Below, one piece after another: positions 18,572 through 28,707 of a stretch of DNA of 64,000 bases. Location: positions 208,228 through 272,227 of the forward strand of contig NZ_JAGSPI010000006.1 in NCBI RefSeq assembly GCF_020381325.1, written 5' to 3'. Source of the DNA: Providencia vermicola. GTDB taxonomy: Bacteria > Pseudomonadota > Gammaproteobacteria > Enterobacterales > Enterobacteriaceae. The first letter of the stretch is position 1; every line of letters starts with the position of its first letter. The notes under the pieces are model-generated. The model made no database searches, had not been told where the DNA came from, and saw only the letters and a list, made by a program, of their open reading frames with translations. The translations under genes were made by a program, and so were the position numbers.

Positions 18572-20161
18572 ATGAAAAAGAAAGTAGCAATAGCTATTCA
18601 GGCTATTTGTTTTATGGGGCTATCGATGTGTGCAAATGCTGCGACTGATACTCAGAAACCGCAAACTTTGCGTCTAGCGATTGGCTCTGAGCCAACTGAA
18701 GGGTTTGACCCAATGTTAGGTTGGAGCCATGGCAGCTATTTACTTTTGCATAGCCCATTATTAAAACAAAAAGCTGATTTATCATGGCATAGCTACATGA
18801 TTGAAAAATATGAACATTCAGATGACGGTAAAGAGTGGACATTAAAATTAAAAGACGGGCTTAAATTCTCCGATGGTTCCCCATTAACCGCAAAAGATGT
18901 TGTTTTTACCTATAACAACGCAGCGGCAAGTGGTGGAAAAGTGGATATGGGGAACTTTGCTAAAGCAGAGGAAATCAACCCAACTACCGTTAAAATGACC
19001 TTATCTGCTCCGCAAAGTACCTTTATTAATGTATTAGGTTCACTAGGGATTGTTTCTGCGGATAAATATGATGCGAAAAAATACGCACACAATCCTATCG
19101 GGGCAGGCCCTTATCGTTTAGTGAACTTCCAGCCAGGCCAGCAATTAATTGTTGAAAGAAACCCATTTTATGCAGGCCCTAAAAACGATTTCGATAAAAT
19201 GGTTTTTGTCTTCTTGAATGAAGATGGCGCTTTTGCCGCTGCTCAAAGTGGTGAATTAGACATTGTTCGTATTCCTGCAGCCGTTGCGAATAATGCAAAA
19301 GATGTGAAAAGCATGAAATTGATTGAGCGCCACAGTGTTGAAAACCGAGGGATTTCCTTCCCAATTCCACCGGCGGGAGAGAAAAATGCGGCAGGCGACC
19401 CAATTGGAAATGACATTACTTCAGATGTCGCTATCCGTAAAGCTATCAACTACGCCATTGACCGTAAGCTATTGGCGGATGCGGTGTTAGAAGGTTTTGC
19501 GATCCCTGCATATACAGGCGTTGAAGGCTTGCCTTGGAATAATCCTCAATCTTCATTTAAAGATGGGGATGTCGAAAAAGCGAAAACTATTCTCGATGAT
19601 GCAGGCTGGAAACTGAATAAAGACGGCCTAAGAGAAAAAGATGGCAAAGTGGCAAAACTAACGCTTTGGTACGCCAGCGGCGACAGCACTCGTCGTGATT
19701 TAGCTCAGGCCGTAAGAGCTAGCTTAAAGCCAATTGGTATTGAAATGGATTTAAAATCAGGCAGCTGGGAAACCGTTGAAAAATATATGCATGCCAACCC
19801 AACATTGTTTGGTTGGGGGAGCCTTGACCCGATGGAACTCGTTCATAACTACAGCAGCAAAGCTGCTGGCGTAGGGTTCTATAATGCGGGTTACTATAAA
19901 AATCCAGCTGTTGATAAGGTGATAGAAGAGGCACTTCGCCAGCCAGACCAAGATGCGGCTATTCCATTTTGGCAGAAAGTGGATTGGGATGGCAAAACAG
20001 GAACAGGTATCCAAGGTGATGCTGCTTGGGCTTGGTTAATGAACGTACAACACCTTTATTTATTAAATAACTGTGTCGAGCTAGGAAAGGGCGCACCTGA
20101 AATTCACGGTTCATGGTCAGTGTTGAATAATGTAGATGACTGGGCTTGGACCTGTAAGTAA
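18572..20161 (+). CDS. nickel/peptide-type ABC transporter substrate-binding protein
   Basis: 529 residues with a clear signal peptide (KKKVAIAIQ...CANA-ATD). SBP family 5 fold: LRLAIGSEPTEGFDPMLGW, WTLKLKDGLKFSDGSPLTAKDV, IGAGPYRLV. It resembles NikA-like binding proteins, and the gene order (binding protein, two permeases, ATPase, then urease) matches the yntABCDE nickel system beside urease in Yersinia. It should capture Ni2+ complexes in the periplasm. Its stop overlaps the start of the first permease. RBS AGGATGGG. A di/oligopeptide substrate cannot be excluded. Confidence 0.82.
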   Translation: MKKKVAIAIQAICFMGLSMCANAATDTQKPQTLRLAIGSEPTEGFDPMLGWSHGSYLLLHSPLLKQKADLSWHSYMIEKYEHSDDGKEWTLKLKDGLKFSDGSPLTAKDVVFTYNNAAASGGKVDMGNFAKAEEINPTTVKMTLSAPQSTFINVLGSLGIVSADKYDAKKYAHNPIGAGPYRLVNFQPGQQLIVERNPFYAGPKNDFDKMVFVFLNEDGAFAAAQSGELDIVRIPAAVANNAKDVKSMKLIERHSVENRGISFPIPPAGEKNAAGDPIGNDITSDVAIRKAINYAIDRKLLADAVLEGFAIPAYTGVEGLPWNNPQSSFKDGDVEKAKTILDDAGWKLNKDGLREKDGKVAKLTLWYASGDSTRRDLAQAVRASLKPIGIEMDLKSGSWETVEKYMHANPTLFGWGSLDPMELVHNYSSKAAGVGFYNAGYYKNPAVDKVIEEALRQPDQDAAIPFWQKVDWDGKTGTGIQGDAAWAWLMNVQHLYLLNNCVELGKGAPEIHGSWSVLNNVDDWAWTCK

Positions 20162-21129
20162 TGCGGACAACCATCGGGCTTTTATTGCGGTTTATCTGTT
20201 TATTATTGGTGACAGCATTTGGGGTTTTTATTCTCCTAAGCTATTCGCCAATAGACCCAATTAAAGCCTACATTGGTAATGATTTAATGCATGTTCCCCC
20301 TGAGCAATATTCATTAATTGCAGCTCGTTGGGGGCTTGATCAGCCATTATGGATGCAATTCTGGCGTTGGTTTTCTCAGTTATTGCAGGGTGATATGGGG
20401 TATTCCATGCTCTATAACACCCCTGTTTCACAGGTGATTGCTGATAGGTTAGCGCCTTCATTAGCTTTGTTATTGTCAGCATGGCTATTTTCTGGGGTTA
20501 TTGGTTTTGGTTTGGGGTTGATGGCTGGGCGATACCTAAATAGATGGCCAGATAAAATCATTTCAACGCTATCTTATTTATTGGCTTCAATTCCTGTTTT
20601 TTGGGTTGGTTTACTTTTATTGTCACTTTTTGCTGTTTCATTACAGTGGGCGCCAATTTGTTGCGCTTGGCCGATAGGCTTAGATGAACAAACATCAACA
20701 CTGTCACAAAAAGTGCATCACCTTATGTTACCTGTAGTGGCTTTAGGGATGTTAGGTATTGGTAATATAGCCCTGCATACGCGTTCTAAAGTTGCTGAGG
20801 TGATGAATAGTGAGTTTATCCACTATGCGAAAGCGCAAGGGGATAAAGGGTGGCCAATGATCAGTTTTCATGTTGTAAAACATGCGATTACACCCGCAAT
20901 ATGTTTACAGTTTGCCTCAATGGGTGAGTTGCTCAGTGGCGCATTGCTAGCAGAAAAAGTGTTTGCTTACCCAGGTTTAGGACAAGCAACCATTGATGCG
21001 GGTTTACGGGGTGACATCCCTTTATTAATGGGGATCGTGATGTTATGTGCGGTAGTGATTTTCTTTAGTAATAGTATCGCTGACAGGGTGCTCAAGAGCG
21101 TGAACAAAGGGGTACTCAGAGAGCCATGA
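20161..21129 (+). CDS. ABC transporter permease, NikB-like
   Basis: 322 residues, six membrane helices of the DppB/NikB fold. The N-terminal TM leads to SYSPIDPIKAYIGND. The cytoplasmic EAA loop reads EVMNSEFIHYAKAQGDKGWP. The ATG shares its A with the TAA stop of the binding-protein gene, so translation is coupled. Partner of the next permease in the inner-membrane nickel-type transporter. Confidence 0.88.
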   Translation: MRTTIGLLLRFICLLLVTAFGVFILLSYSPIDPIKAYIGNDLMHVPPEQYSLIAARWGLDQPLWMQFWRWFSQLLQGDMGYSMLYNTPVSQVIADRLAPSLALLLSAWLFSGVIGFGLGLMAGRYLNRWPDKIISTLSYLLASIPVFWVGLLLLSLFAVSLQWAPICCAWPIGLDEQTSTLSQKVHHLMLPVVALGMLGIGNIALHTRSKVAEVMNSEFIHYAKAQGDKGWPMISFHVVKHAITPAICLQFASMGELLSGALLAEKVFAYPGLGQATIDAGLRGDIPLLMGIVMLCAVVIFFSNSIADRVLKSVNKGVLREP

Positions 21130-21932
21130 CTTATAATCCAAATAAGGCCTTAATTAAATTAGTTATTTCCTTATTGTGCTTATTTGCTTTAGGGGCTTAT
21201 GCAGCATGGCTTGCCCAAACTGATGTAGAAGTGAATTTACTCGACCGTCGACAAGCACCATCGTTGGTTCATTTATTTGGTACTGATAATTTAGGTCGAG
21301 ACTTGTGGGACAGAGTATTCCAAGGAATAGCGACCAGCTTACAAATTGGTACTATCGCAGCATTATCGAGCGGAGTTATAGCGCTAGTGATGGCAAGTTT
21401 GTCATCGTTTAGTAAGACGATGGATTATGTTATTCGTGGATGTATTGATTCGTTGTTAGCGTTGCCACACTTGTTATTGTTGATATTGATTTGCTTTACA
21501 TTAGGTGGCGGCAAAGCGGGGGTAATTTGGGCAGTTGCGTTGACACACTGGCCAAAGCTGACGTTGATCTTACGTTCCGAATTACTCCGAGTGCAGCAAA
21601 CAGATTACATCATGTTATCGAAACGGATTGGCAATAGTGCGCTCTACCGCTGCCGATATGACTATTTGCCGATGATCCTTTCACAATGGTTAGTGGGGTC
21701 ATTATTAATGTTTCCACATGCGATATTACATAGTGCGGCGCTGAGTTTTTTGGGTTTTGGTTTGTCTCCACATGAAGCATCGTTAGGTATTTTGCTGTCA
21801 GATGCATTGCGTTACTTAAGTACAGGTGCATGGTGGTTAGCTGTGTTTCCAGGCATTGCATTAGTTGGGTTAGTGCTGTTATTTGATCAGTTTGCTAAAG
21901 CGGTACAACAATTATGGTTGAGGAGCGATTGA
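21126..21932 (+). CDS. ABC transporter permease, NikC-like
   Basis: 268 residues, DppC/NikC fold with about five to six helices. HLFGTDNLGRDLWDRVFQGIATSL is the family entry motif; the EAA loop reads ELLRVQQTDYIMLSKRIG. It overlaps the previous permease by four bases and the following ATPase by one, as expected of subunits made in equal amounts. Second membrane subunit of the transporter feeding urease with nickel (inferred). Confidence 0.88.
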   Translation: MTYNPNKALIKLVISLLCLFALGAYAAWLAQTDVEVNLLDRRQAPSLVHLFGTDNLGRDLWDRVFQGIATSLQIGTIAALSSGVIALVMASLSSFSKTMDYVIRGCIDSLLALPHLLLLILICFTLGGGKAGVIWAVALTHWPKLTLILRSELLRVQQTDYIMLSKRIGNSALYRCRYDYLPMILSQWLVGSLLMFPHAILHSAALSFLGFGLSPHEASLGILLSDALRYLSTGAWWLAVFPGIALVGLVLLFDQFAKAVQQLWLRSD

Positions 21933-22711
21933 TGTTAAGTTTTGATAACCTTACGATTGATGTTGCGAAATTCCGCTTTTTAGGCAAAAAACAGTGGTCA
22001 CCGCTTTTACAAGATATTTCATTGGATGTGGCTCCAGGTGAAATGGTTGCATTGGTAGGTGGGAGCGGAGAAGGGAAAAGCTTATTACTACAAAGTAGTT
22101 TAGGTCTATTACCTGAAAATATGCGCTGTCGTGGTGAGATTGTATTAAATGGATGCCAGTTAACAGAAAAATCAAAACAGCAATATCGTGGTAATTCACT
22201 GTGCTATATTCCTCAAGGGATTAGTGCATTAAACCCTCTCATTAAGATAGGCCCTCAGCTTGAACGTGCCGCTGTATTAAGCGGACAGCATATTAAAATG
22301 CATGACGTCGCGTTGCACTTACAACAATATAATTTACAAGCAGATTTAATCCATAGTTATCCCAATAAGCTTTCTGGGGGAATGGCAAAACGTGTACTCG
22401 CTTGTAGTGCGACACTCTCTCAAGCTGAATATATTCTTGCCGATGAAATTTCATCTTGGCTAGACGATGAACATGCGATGCAACTTCTACAACATATCAA
22501 ATCTCTTTGCTTTGATGGTAAAGGTGTTTTGTGGGTGACCCACGACCTTGCAATGGCTGTGCGTTTTGCTGATCGCATTGCGCTATTACGTAATGGTGTT
22601 TTAGAAGAAGTACTCAGTAGTGAAATATTAAAGCGAGGAGGAGGAGGGAAGTGTTTTCAATCTCTATGGAATTCTTTGCCCGAACAACAATTTATAAATT
22701 GGACTCAGTGA
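21932..22711 (+). CDS. ABC transporter ATPase, NikD-like
   Basis: Start MLSFDNL at 21932 is chosen because GAGGAG lies six bases upstream and the ATG overlaps the permease stop (TGATG). 259 residues. Walker A GGSGEGKS, Q-loop PQGISAL, signature LSGGMAKR, Walker B ILADE, and H-loop THDLA are all present, so it should be active. Only one ATPase is found here; a second, NikE-like one lies 10 kb downstream at 32259 beyond the urease genes. Confidence 0.87.
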   Translation: MLSFDNLTIDVAKFRFLGKKQWSPLLQDISLDVAPGEMVALVGGSGEGKSLLLQSSLGLLPENMRCRGEIVLNGCQLTEKSKQQYRGNSLCYIPQGISALNPLIKIGPQLERAAVLSGQHIKMHDVALHLQQYNLQADLIHSYPNKLSGGMAKRVLACSATLSQAEYILADEISSWLDDEHAMQLLQHIKSLCFDGKGVLWVTHDLAMAVRFADRIALLRNGVLEEVLSSEILKRGGGGKCFQSLWNSLPEQQFINWTQ

Positions 22712-22937
22712 ATAAATATGATTTAGAAATTGAATTTAATAAATAGCCAATAGGTATCCAGTCTTATTTGGATTAATTAAATTGGAATATTTATTGAGAA
22801 GGTTTTTATTTATTTAACTCATCGTTATTGGATATTTAACTCAATTTATATTTTACAAATGAAAATGAATTATTGGTTCGTAAAATGAATATTTATCAGT
22901 ATTAACAATACTAAGTTTTATCAATTGAGGAGGCGTT

Positions 22938-23240
22938 ATGCAGTTAACCCCAAGAGAAATTGAAAAATTGATGGTTTACACACTCGCAGATGTAGCTGAA
23001 AAACGCCGTGCGCGTGGTGTGAAATTAAATTACCCAGAAGCTGTTGCCATTATTACGGTTACCGCACTTGAAGGTGCACGTGATGGTAAAACTGTTGAAG
23101 ATGTGATGAAAGAAGCGGCAACTGTTTTAACGAAAAAAGACGTTATGGATGGTGTGGATGACTTAATTCCAAATGTTCAAGTTGAAGCGATTTTTACTGA
23201 TGGTACTCGCTTAGTGACTGTCCACAATCCGATTAAATAA
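22938..23240 (+). CDS. ureA: urease gamma subunit UreA
   Basis: 100 residues, the usual gamma-subunit length. [23 protein letters not shown] and [11 protein letters not shown] are conserved. It forms the (UreA-UreB-UreC)3 cytosolic enzyme that splits urea to ammonia and carbamate. RBS GAGGAGG. First gene of ureABCEFGD, about 225 bases after the transporter ATPase; that AT-rich gap probably holds the urease promoter. No UreR-type activator gene is present in the window. Confidence 0.97.
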   Translation: MQLTPREIEKLMVYTLADVAEKRRARGVKLNYPEAVAIITVTALEGARDGKTVEDVMKEAATVLTKKDVMDGVDDLIPNVQVEAIFTDGTRLVTVHNPIK

Positions 23241-23259
23241 ATGAAGGATGAGGTGAAAT

Positions 23260-23685
23260 ATGAGTAATTCAAAAACAAGCATTAAAGCCCCGACTCCTTT
23301 AGGTGGTGTTATTTTTGCAGATGAGCCTATTGAGTTCAACGTTGGCAAACCTGAAACAAAAATTAAAGTTCGTAATACAGGTGATAGGCCTGTGCAAATT
23401 GGTTCCCACTTTCATTTTTTTGAAGTTAACCATGCTTTAGAGTTCGACCGTGCAGCGGCTTACGGTAAACGTTTAAATATTGCCTCTACAACGGCAATTC
23501 GTTTTGAGCCAGGTGATGAAGTGGAAGTTTCTCTGATCCCTTATGGCGGAAAGCAAAGTGTCTATGGATTTAATAACCTTGTTGATGGTTGGGCGGGTGA
23601 CAACGTTGCCGCTACTGAGCGTCCTGCTAAAACAATCGCTTTAAATAAAGCAATTGCTCGTGGTTTTAAGCATAAGGAACAGTAA
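23260..23685 (+). CDS. ureB: urease beta subunit UreB
   Basis: 141 residues. PLGGVIFADEPIEFNVGK, VRNTGDRPVQIGSHFHFFEVN and YGKRLNIASTTAIRFEPGD are the beta-subunit core. It is longer than Klebsiella UreB because of a C-terminal extension rich in Lys/Ala, as in the Morganella-type enzyme. It begins 19 bases after ureA with an RBS AAGGATGAGG. Confidence 0.97.
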   Translation: MSNSKTSIKAPTPLGGVIFADEPIEFNVGKPETKIKVRNTGDRPVQIGSHFHFFEVNHALEFDRAAAYGKRLNIASTTAIRFEPGDEVEVSLIPYGGKQSVYGFNNLVDGWAGDNVAATERPAKTIALNKAIARGFKHKEQ

Positions 23686-23747
23686 GCGCGTTAGATGTCA
23701 GTAATGATAAATAACAATGCACCTTCTTAACGTTAAAGGTAAATAAC

Positions 23748-25466
23748 ATGCCAAAAATTTCTAGACAAGAATACAACGGTTTATTCGGACCAACGGTTGG
23801 CGATAAAATTCGTTTAGGCGATACCGATTTATATATTGAAATCGAAAAAGATTTACGTGGATATGGCGAAGAGTCTGTCTATGGTGGTGGTAAATCTTTA
23901 CGCGATGGTATGGGCGCGAATAATACTTTCACGAGTGATAACGGTGTTTTAGATTTAGTGATTACTAACGTCACTATCGTCGATGCGCGTTTAGGTGTGA
24001 TCAAAGCCGACGTGGGGATTAAAGCAGGCAAAATTGTTGGTGTTGGTAAAAGCGGTAACCCAAATATTCAAGATAACATCACGCCAGGCATGGTTGTTGG
24101 GGTATCAACTGATGCTATCTCTGGAGAGCACTTAATTCTAACGGCAGCGGGTATTGATACTCATATTCACTTAATTTCGCCGCAACAAGCTTATGCGGCG
24201 TTATCAAACGGTGTGACAACCTTCTTTGGTGGTGGTATTGGCCCAACTGATGGAACCAACGGTACGACAGTAACGGCAGGCCCTTGGAATATGCGCTCCA
24301 TGCTACGCGCTATCGAAGGTTTACCAATTAACGTAGGTATTTTAGGTAAAGGCAACTCTTATACTCGTGAACCACTGATAGAACAACTGGTTGCGGGGGC
24401 CGCTGGCCTAAAAGTTCACGAAGATTGGGGCGCAACTGGAAATGCGATTCGCCATGCGTTACGTATTGCTGATGAATTTGATGTACAAATCTCAGTTCAT
24501 ACAGACAGCTTAAATGAAGGCGGTTATGTTGAAGATACCATCGAAGCCTTTGAAGGTAGAACTATTCACACCTACCATACAGAAGGTGCTGGTGGTGGAC
24601 ATGCCCCTGATATTATAAAAGTTGTTAGCCAGCCTAACGTATTACCAAGCTCAACAAACCCAACCTTACCGTTCGGTGTTAACAGCCAGTCAGAGTTATT
24701 TGACATGATAATGGTATGTCATAACTTAAATCCAAATATCCCGTCGGATGTTTCATTTGCAGAGAGTCGTGTTCGCCCTGAAACCATTGCAGCAGAAAAC
24801 GTGCTACATGATATGGGCGCTATTTCGATGTTCTCAAGTGATTCACAAGCGATGGGGCGTGTGGGTGAAAACTGGTTACGTATTGTTCAGACAGCCAACG
24901 CGATGAAAGCTTCTCGTGGCAAGCTACCTGAAGATGCGCCAGGCAATGATAACTTCCGTGTCCTACGTTACGTGGCAAAAATCACCATCAACCCAGCGAT
25001 TGCTCAGGGTATCAGCCATATTCTAGGCTCCATTGAAGTCGGCAAAATGGCTGACCTCGTATTATGGGACCCGCGTATGTTTGGTGCTAAACCTAAACTG
25101 GTTATTAAAGGTGGCATGATTAACTGGGCAGCAATGGGCGATCCAAATGCTTCCCTGCCAACACCACAGCCAGTGTTCTATCGTCCAATGTTTGGTGCGA
25201 TGGGTAAAACTGTTAATGACACTTGTGTGACTTTCGTTTCACAAGCAGCTTTAGATGATGGCATTAAAGAAAAAGCAGATCTTGAGCGCCAAGTGGTTGC
25301 TGTCAATAACTGCCGAGCGATTGGAAAGCGTGATTTAGTGCGTAACGGTGAGACACCAAATATCGAAGTTGACCCTGAAACCTTTGCTGTAAAAGTAAAT
25401 GGTGAACATGCAACTTGCCAGCCGATTAGCGAAGCCGCAATGAATCAACGTTATTTCTTTAGCTAA
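23748..25466 (+). CDS. ureC: urease alpha (catalytic) subunit UreC
   Basis: 572 residues. All residues that hold the two nickel ions can be placed: His139 and His141 (DTHIH), carbamylated Lys222 (LKVHEDWG), His251 (SVHTDS), His277 (TYHTEG) and Asp365 (SSDSQ). The mobile flap has Cys324 and catalytic His325 (VCHNLNP), with Asn where Klebsiella has a second His. So the enzyme should be active. It starts 62 bases after ureB, RBS AAAGGTAA. Nothing suggests damage. Confidence 0.98.
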   Translation: MPKISRQEYNGLFGPTVGDKIRLGDTDLYIEIEKDLRGYGEESVYGGGKSLRDGMGANNTFTSDNGVLDLVITNVTIVDARLGVIKADVGIKAGKIVGVGKSGNPNIQDNITPGMVVGVSTDAISGEHLILTAAGIDTHIHLISPQQAYAALSNGVTTFFGGGIGPTDGTNGTTVTAGPWNMRSMLRAIEGLPINVGILGKGNSYTREPLIEQLVAGAAGLKVHEDWGATGNAIRHALRIADEFDVQISVHTDSLNEGGYVEDTIEAFEGRTIHTYHTEGAGGGHAPDIIKVVSQPNVLPSSTNPTLPFGVNSQSELFDMIMVCHNLNPNIPSDVSFAESRVRPETIAAENVLHDMGAISMFSSDSQAMGRVGENWLRIVQTANAMKASRGKLPEDAPGNDNFRVLRYVAKITINPAIAQGISHILGSIEVGKMADLVLWDPRMFGAKPKLVIKGGMINWAAMGDPNASLPTPQPVFYRPMFGAMGKTVNDTCVTFVSQAALDDGIKEKADLERQVVAVNNCRAIGKRDLVRNGETPNIEVDPETFAVKVNGEHATCQPISEAAMNQRYFFS

Positions 25467-25528
25467 TTGTACATGTTTGGATTATCTGCCTGCCAGTGGC
25501 GGGCAGAATTAACATAAAAGGTAATATT

Positions 25529-26191
25529 ATGATCATTATTGAACATATTCTTGGCAATGTTAAAAAAGACCCAGTGTGGCAAGCGCGGCAGAAAAATGCC
25601 GATGTTGATACGTTGATCCTTGATCAACGAGAAGCACAGAAAAGCCGCTGTCGCAAAAATACTGAAAAAGGCCAAGACTTAGGTATCGCGCTGGACAGAA
25701 AAGTCTTGTTGTCGGATGGTGACGTTTTGCTATTTGATGAAACCACTAACACAATGACGATAGTTCAGATCTCTTTACGTGACGTCATGATGGTCAATTT
25801 ATCCCACCTGAAAAACTTAAGTACAGAAGAGCATATTCGCATTAGTTTCGAATTAGGGCATGCATTAGGTAACCAGCACTGGAAAGCCGTGTTAAAGGGT
25901 GATCTTGTTTACGTACCACTGACGGTAAGTGAAAAAGTCATGGGATCGGTCATGCGTACACATGGTTTTGGTGAAGAAACATTTGCCTTTGTGAAGGGTG
26001 AAAGCATTTTACCTGAATTGAGCCACTCTGAAGCTCGTTTATTATTTGGTGGTGCAGAGGAAACAGATACGCATGTTCATGTGGAATTAGGGCAGATTCA
26101 CGGGCACAGTCACAGTCATGATCATGCACACAGCCACGATCACAGTCATGATCACCATCATGACCATGGGCACACTCATACACACAAATAA
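25529..26191 (+). CDS. ureE: UreE, nickel metallochaperone with long His tail
   Basis: Start MIIIEHILG at 25529 (AAAAGG upstream) matches family starts; a GTG 33 bases earlier is unlikely. 220 residues: N-terminal peptide-binding domain, C-terminal metal-binding domain with [10 protein letters not shown], then from about residue 195 a tail in which nearly every second residue is His (repeats of HSHDH and [12 protein letters not shown]). It stores and passes Ni2+ to UreG/UreC. The tail should bind several nickel ions. Confidence 0.96.
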   Translation: MIIIEHILGNVKKDPVWQARQKNADVDTLILDQREAQKSRCRKNTEKGQDLGIALDRKVLLSDGDVLLFDETTNTMTIVQISLRDVMMVNLSHLKNLSTEEHIRISFELGHALGNQHWKAVLKGDLVYVPLTVSEKVMGSVMRTHGFGEETFAFVKGESILPELSHSEARLLFGGAEETDTHVHVELGQIHGHSHSHDHAHSHDHSHDHHHDHGHTHTHK

Positions 26192-26220
26192 CGTCCGTGT
26201 TCATGAGTAAGGAAAGTGAT

Positions 26221-26907
26221 ATGGAAGCATCTGACCTAATTAGAATCATGCAGTTTGGTGATTCAGCACTGCCAATTGGTGCATTTACATTTTCAAATGG
26301 GGTTGAATCCGCCATTCAAAAAGGTGTTGTCCACGACAAAGAAACGCTGAAATCTTTTGTTCATACGTCTTTAAGTGTCGCAGCTCATTCAGATTGCATC
26401 GCCATTGTGGCGGCACATCGTGCTGCTATTGCTCAAGATAACGACGCATTAGCGAAGGTTGATTGGGCGGTACATAACCGTAAATTGAATGAAGAAGCGC
26501 GCATAATGACAACCCGAATGGGGAAAAAACTCGCTGAAATCTCAGTCCATATTTTTGAGAACCCACAAGTGAGTGGGTGGCTTGCAAAAATCAAAGCTAA
26601 TGAGGTTCCAGGAACTCAGCCAGTAACACAAGCTATTGTTATGGCTGTTCAAGGGATCACGGAAAGAGATGTTGTTGTGATGCACCAATATGGTATTGCC
26701 ATGACCATTTTAAGTGCTGCGATGCGGTTAATGCGTATCACACACTATGAAACACAGCATATTCTTTTTGAATTAAATGAAGAAATTAAGGTTTTTTGTG
26801 ACATCGCAGCTAATGGTGACATAGAGCAAATGTCCTCATATGTTCCTGTGATTGATGTCTTAGCTGCGGTACACACTAAATCGTTTGTCCGTTTGTTTAT
26901 GAACTAA
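26221..26907 (+). CDS. ureF: UreF, urease accessory protein
   Basis: Start [18 protein letters not shown] at 26221 is preferred because AAGGA lies seven bases before; two earlier in-frame starts (26197 GTG, 26203 ATG) have poor ribosome sites. 228 residues, all-helical. [17 protein letters not shown] is the family mark. It sits between UreD and UreG in the activation complex and guides GTP-dependent nickel delivery and Lys carbamylation of UreC. Confidence 0.95.
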   Translation: MEASDLIRIMQFGDSALPIGAFTFSNGVESAIQKGVVHDKETLKSFVHTSLSVAAHSDCIAIVAAHRAAIAQDNDALAKVDWAVHNRKLNEEARIMTTRMGKKLAEISVHIFENPQVSGWLAKIKANEVPGTQPVTQAIVMAVQGITERDVVVMHQYGIAMTILSAAMRLMRITHYETQHILFELNEEIKVFCDIAANGDIEQMSSYVPVIDVLAAVHTKSFVRLFMN

Positions 26908-26936
26908 CGAACAACTAAAAATTTTGGGGAAAAATG

Positions 26937-27569
26937 ATGAAAAAAATGACTCGGATCGGAATTGGTGGACCAGTAGGTTCAGGAAAAACAGCAATTATTG
27001 AAGTGATTACTCCGATCCTCATTGAAAGAGGTATTAAACCGCTCATCATCACGAATGACATTGTGACGACCGAAGATGCAAAACAAGTAAAACGCACCTT
27101 GAAAGGCATTCTTGATGAAGAGAAAATTTTAGGTGTTGAAACAGGGGCTTGTCCTCACACTGCGGTACGTGAAGATCCAAGTATGAACATTGCTGCAGTT
27201 GAAGATATGGAAGAACGCTTCCCTGATAGCGATGTGATTATGATCGAAAGCGGCGGTGATAATCTAACTTTAACCTTTAGCCCTGCGCTTGCTGACTTTT
27301 ACATCTATGTTATTGATGTGGCTGAAGGTGAAAAAATTCCACGTAAAAATGGCCCAGGTTTAGTTCAAGCCGATATTTTAGTTATCAACAAAATTGACTT
27401 AGCGCCTTATGTTGGTGCCAGTCTTGAAGTGATGGAACATGATACCAAAATTGTTCGTGGCGACCGCCCTTATATATTGACTAACTGTAAAACAGGGGAA
27501 GGGGTTATTGAGTTAGTTGATATGATCATGGATAAATTCCTCTTTACGCACCAAGTTCCAAGGGGGTAA
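26937..27569 (+). CDS. ureG: UreG, urease-activating GTPase
   Basis: 210 residues from the second of two adjacent ATGs (26934 and 26937); GGGGA is six bases before 26937. SIMIBI GTPase: P-loop GGPVGSGKT, TNDIVTTEDA, the nickel-binding CPH in ETGACPHTAVRED, ESGGDNL and NKIDLA. GTP hydrolysis drives nickel transfer from UreE to UreC. Its stop precedes the ureD start by two bases. Confidence 0.96.
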   Translation: MKKMTRIGIGGPVGSGKTAIIEVITPILIERGIKPLIITNDIVTTEDAKQVKRTLKGILDEEKILGVETGACPHTAVREDPSMNIAAVEDMEERFPDSDVIMIESGGDNLTLTFSPALADFYIYVIDVAEGEKIPRKNGPGLVQADILVINKIDLAPYVGASLEVMEHDTKIVRGDRPYILTNCKTGEGVIELVDMIMDKFLFTHQVPRG

Positions 27570-27571
27570 AG

Positions 27572-28537
27572 ATGACGAATTTCAGGGCAGATATAGCAAA
27601 TACTCCAACGCGTGTTAAAGCTCATATTTTAGGCAGTAATGCACCTGAACTCGCCGCATATCAAGATGAACCGAAGCAAATGCAAAGTGGTGCTGTTGGT
27701 AAAAGTGGTTACTTAAAATTAAGGTTTGCCCAAGGAGAGTATCGTAGTGAGTTAGTAGAAATGGAGCGTCGCGTTCCCTCTTTAGTGCAAAAAGCGCTGT
27801 ATTGGGATGAATTGATGCCCCAGCTACCCTGCGTCACTATGATCTCTACCTCTGGTAGCTTATTGCAAGGTGATAGGCAAGCTCTTGATATTATAGTTGA
27901 AAAAGGTGCTTGTGCTCATGTGACAACGCAATCAGCGACCAAGGTTCATATGATGGAAGCCAACTATGCCACACAGTACCAGAATATTATCGTTGAGGAA
28001 GATGGGTATTTAGAGTATTTACCCGATCCTATAATTCCTCACCGCAATTCTCGGTTTATTACTGACACGCGGATTAATATTCATCCAAGTGCGACAATGA
28101 TTTATTCCGAAATACTCATGTCGGGCAGGAAATATCATCACCCAGATGAACAGTTTGGATTTGATGTTTTCTCATCCCATATTCGAGCTGAATCATCGTT
28201 CAATAAAGAATTATTTGTTGAGAAATACATTTTAGAGCCAAAAAAATCACCGTTAAATCTTAAAGCGGTTATGGATAGTTTTGATACTTTTGGCAATGTT
28301 ATTTTACTGACACCTAAAATTCACCATGAGCGTATTTTAGAACGTCTAGATGCGATATATGACCCGAAAAATGAAATTGCTTTTGGTGCAACTCAATTAC
28401 CGAATGACTGTGGATTAATATTTAAAGCATTGGGGGTTGATAGTCCAAAAGTGAAGGATGCTGTCAGATATTTTTGGCAAATAGCGAGAGAAGAAATATT
28501 AGGTATTTCGCTACAAGAACCTTTTTTATGGCGTTAA
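27572..28537 (+). CDS. ureD: UreD (UreH), urease accessory protein
   Basis: 321 residues, longer than most UreD. GYLKLRFAQGE near the start, TMISTSGSLLQGDRQALDI and THVTTQSATKVHMM-like core (AHVTTQSATKVHMM), and YLEYLPDPIIPHRNSRF are conserved. It binds apo-urease first and recruits UreF and UreG. Its place at the end, giving ureABCEFGD, is the Morganella/Yersinia order rather than the Proteus/Klebsiella ureDABCEFG order. Confidence 0.95.
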   Translation: MTNFRADIANTPTRVKAHILGSNAPELAAYQDEPKQMQSGAVGKSGYLKLRFAQGEYRSELVEMERRVPSLVQKALYWDELMPQLPCVTMISTSGSLLQGDRQALDIIVEKGACAHVTTQSATKVHMMEANYATQYQNIIVEEDGYLEYLPDPIIPHRNSRFITDTRINIHPSATMIYSEILMSGRKYHHPDEQFGFDVFSSHIRAESSFNKELFVEKYILEPKKSPLNLKAVMDSFDTFGNVILLTPKIHHERILERLDAIYDPKNEIAFGATQLPNDCGLIFKALGVDSPKVKDAVRYFWQIAREEILGISLQEPFLWR

Positions 28538-28707
28538 ATGCGGTTTGTTACATTAAATGTTTATTATTGTATTTAATACAAAGTAGTAATGATTGTCATA
28601 AAGTGACTGAAATAACCTGTTAGGTTATCAAAGTAATTTATTAATATATTATCAGTAGAGTAATTTTTATGATTTCTCTACTGATATTCCTATCAAGGAA
28701 TTTCATG

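Noticed and set aside
22712-22937. possible UreR or NAC binding site before ureA
   Set aside because: No ureR gene is present and no site was convincing by eye; the stretch is too AT-rich to judge without a matrix.
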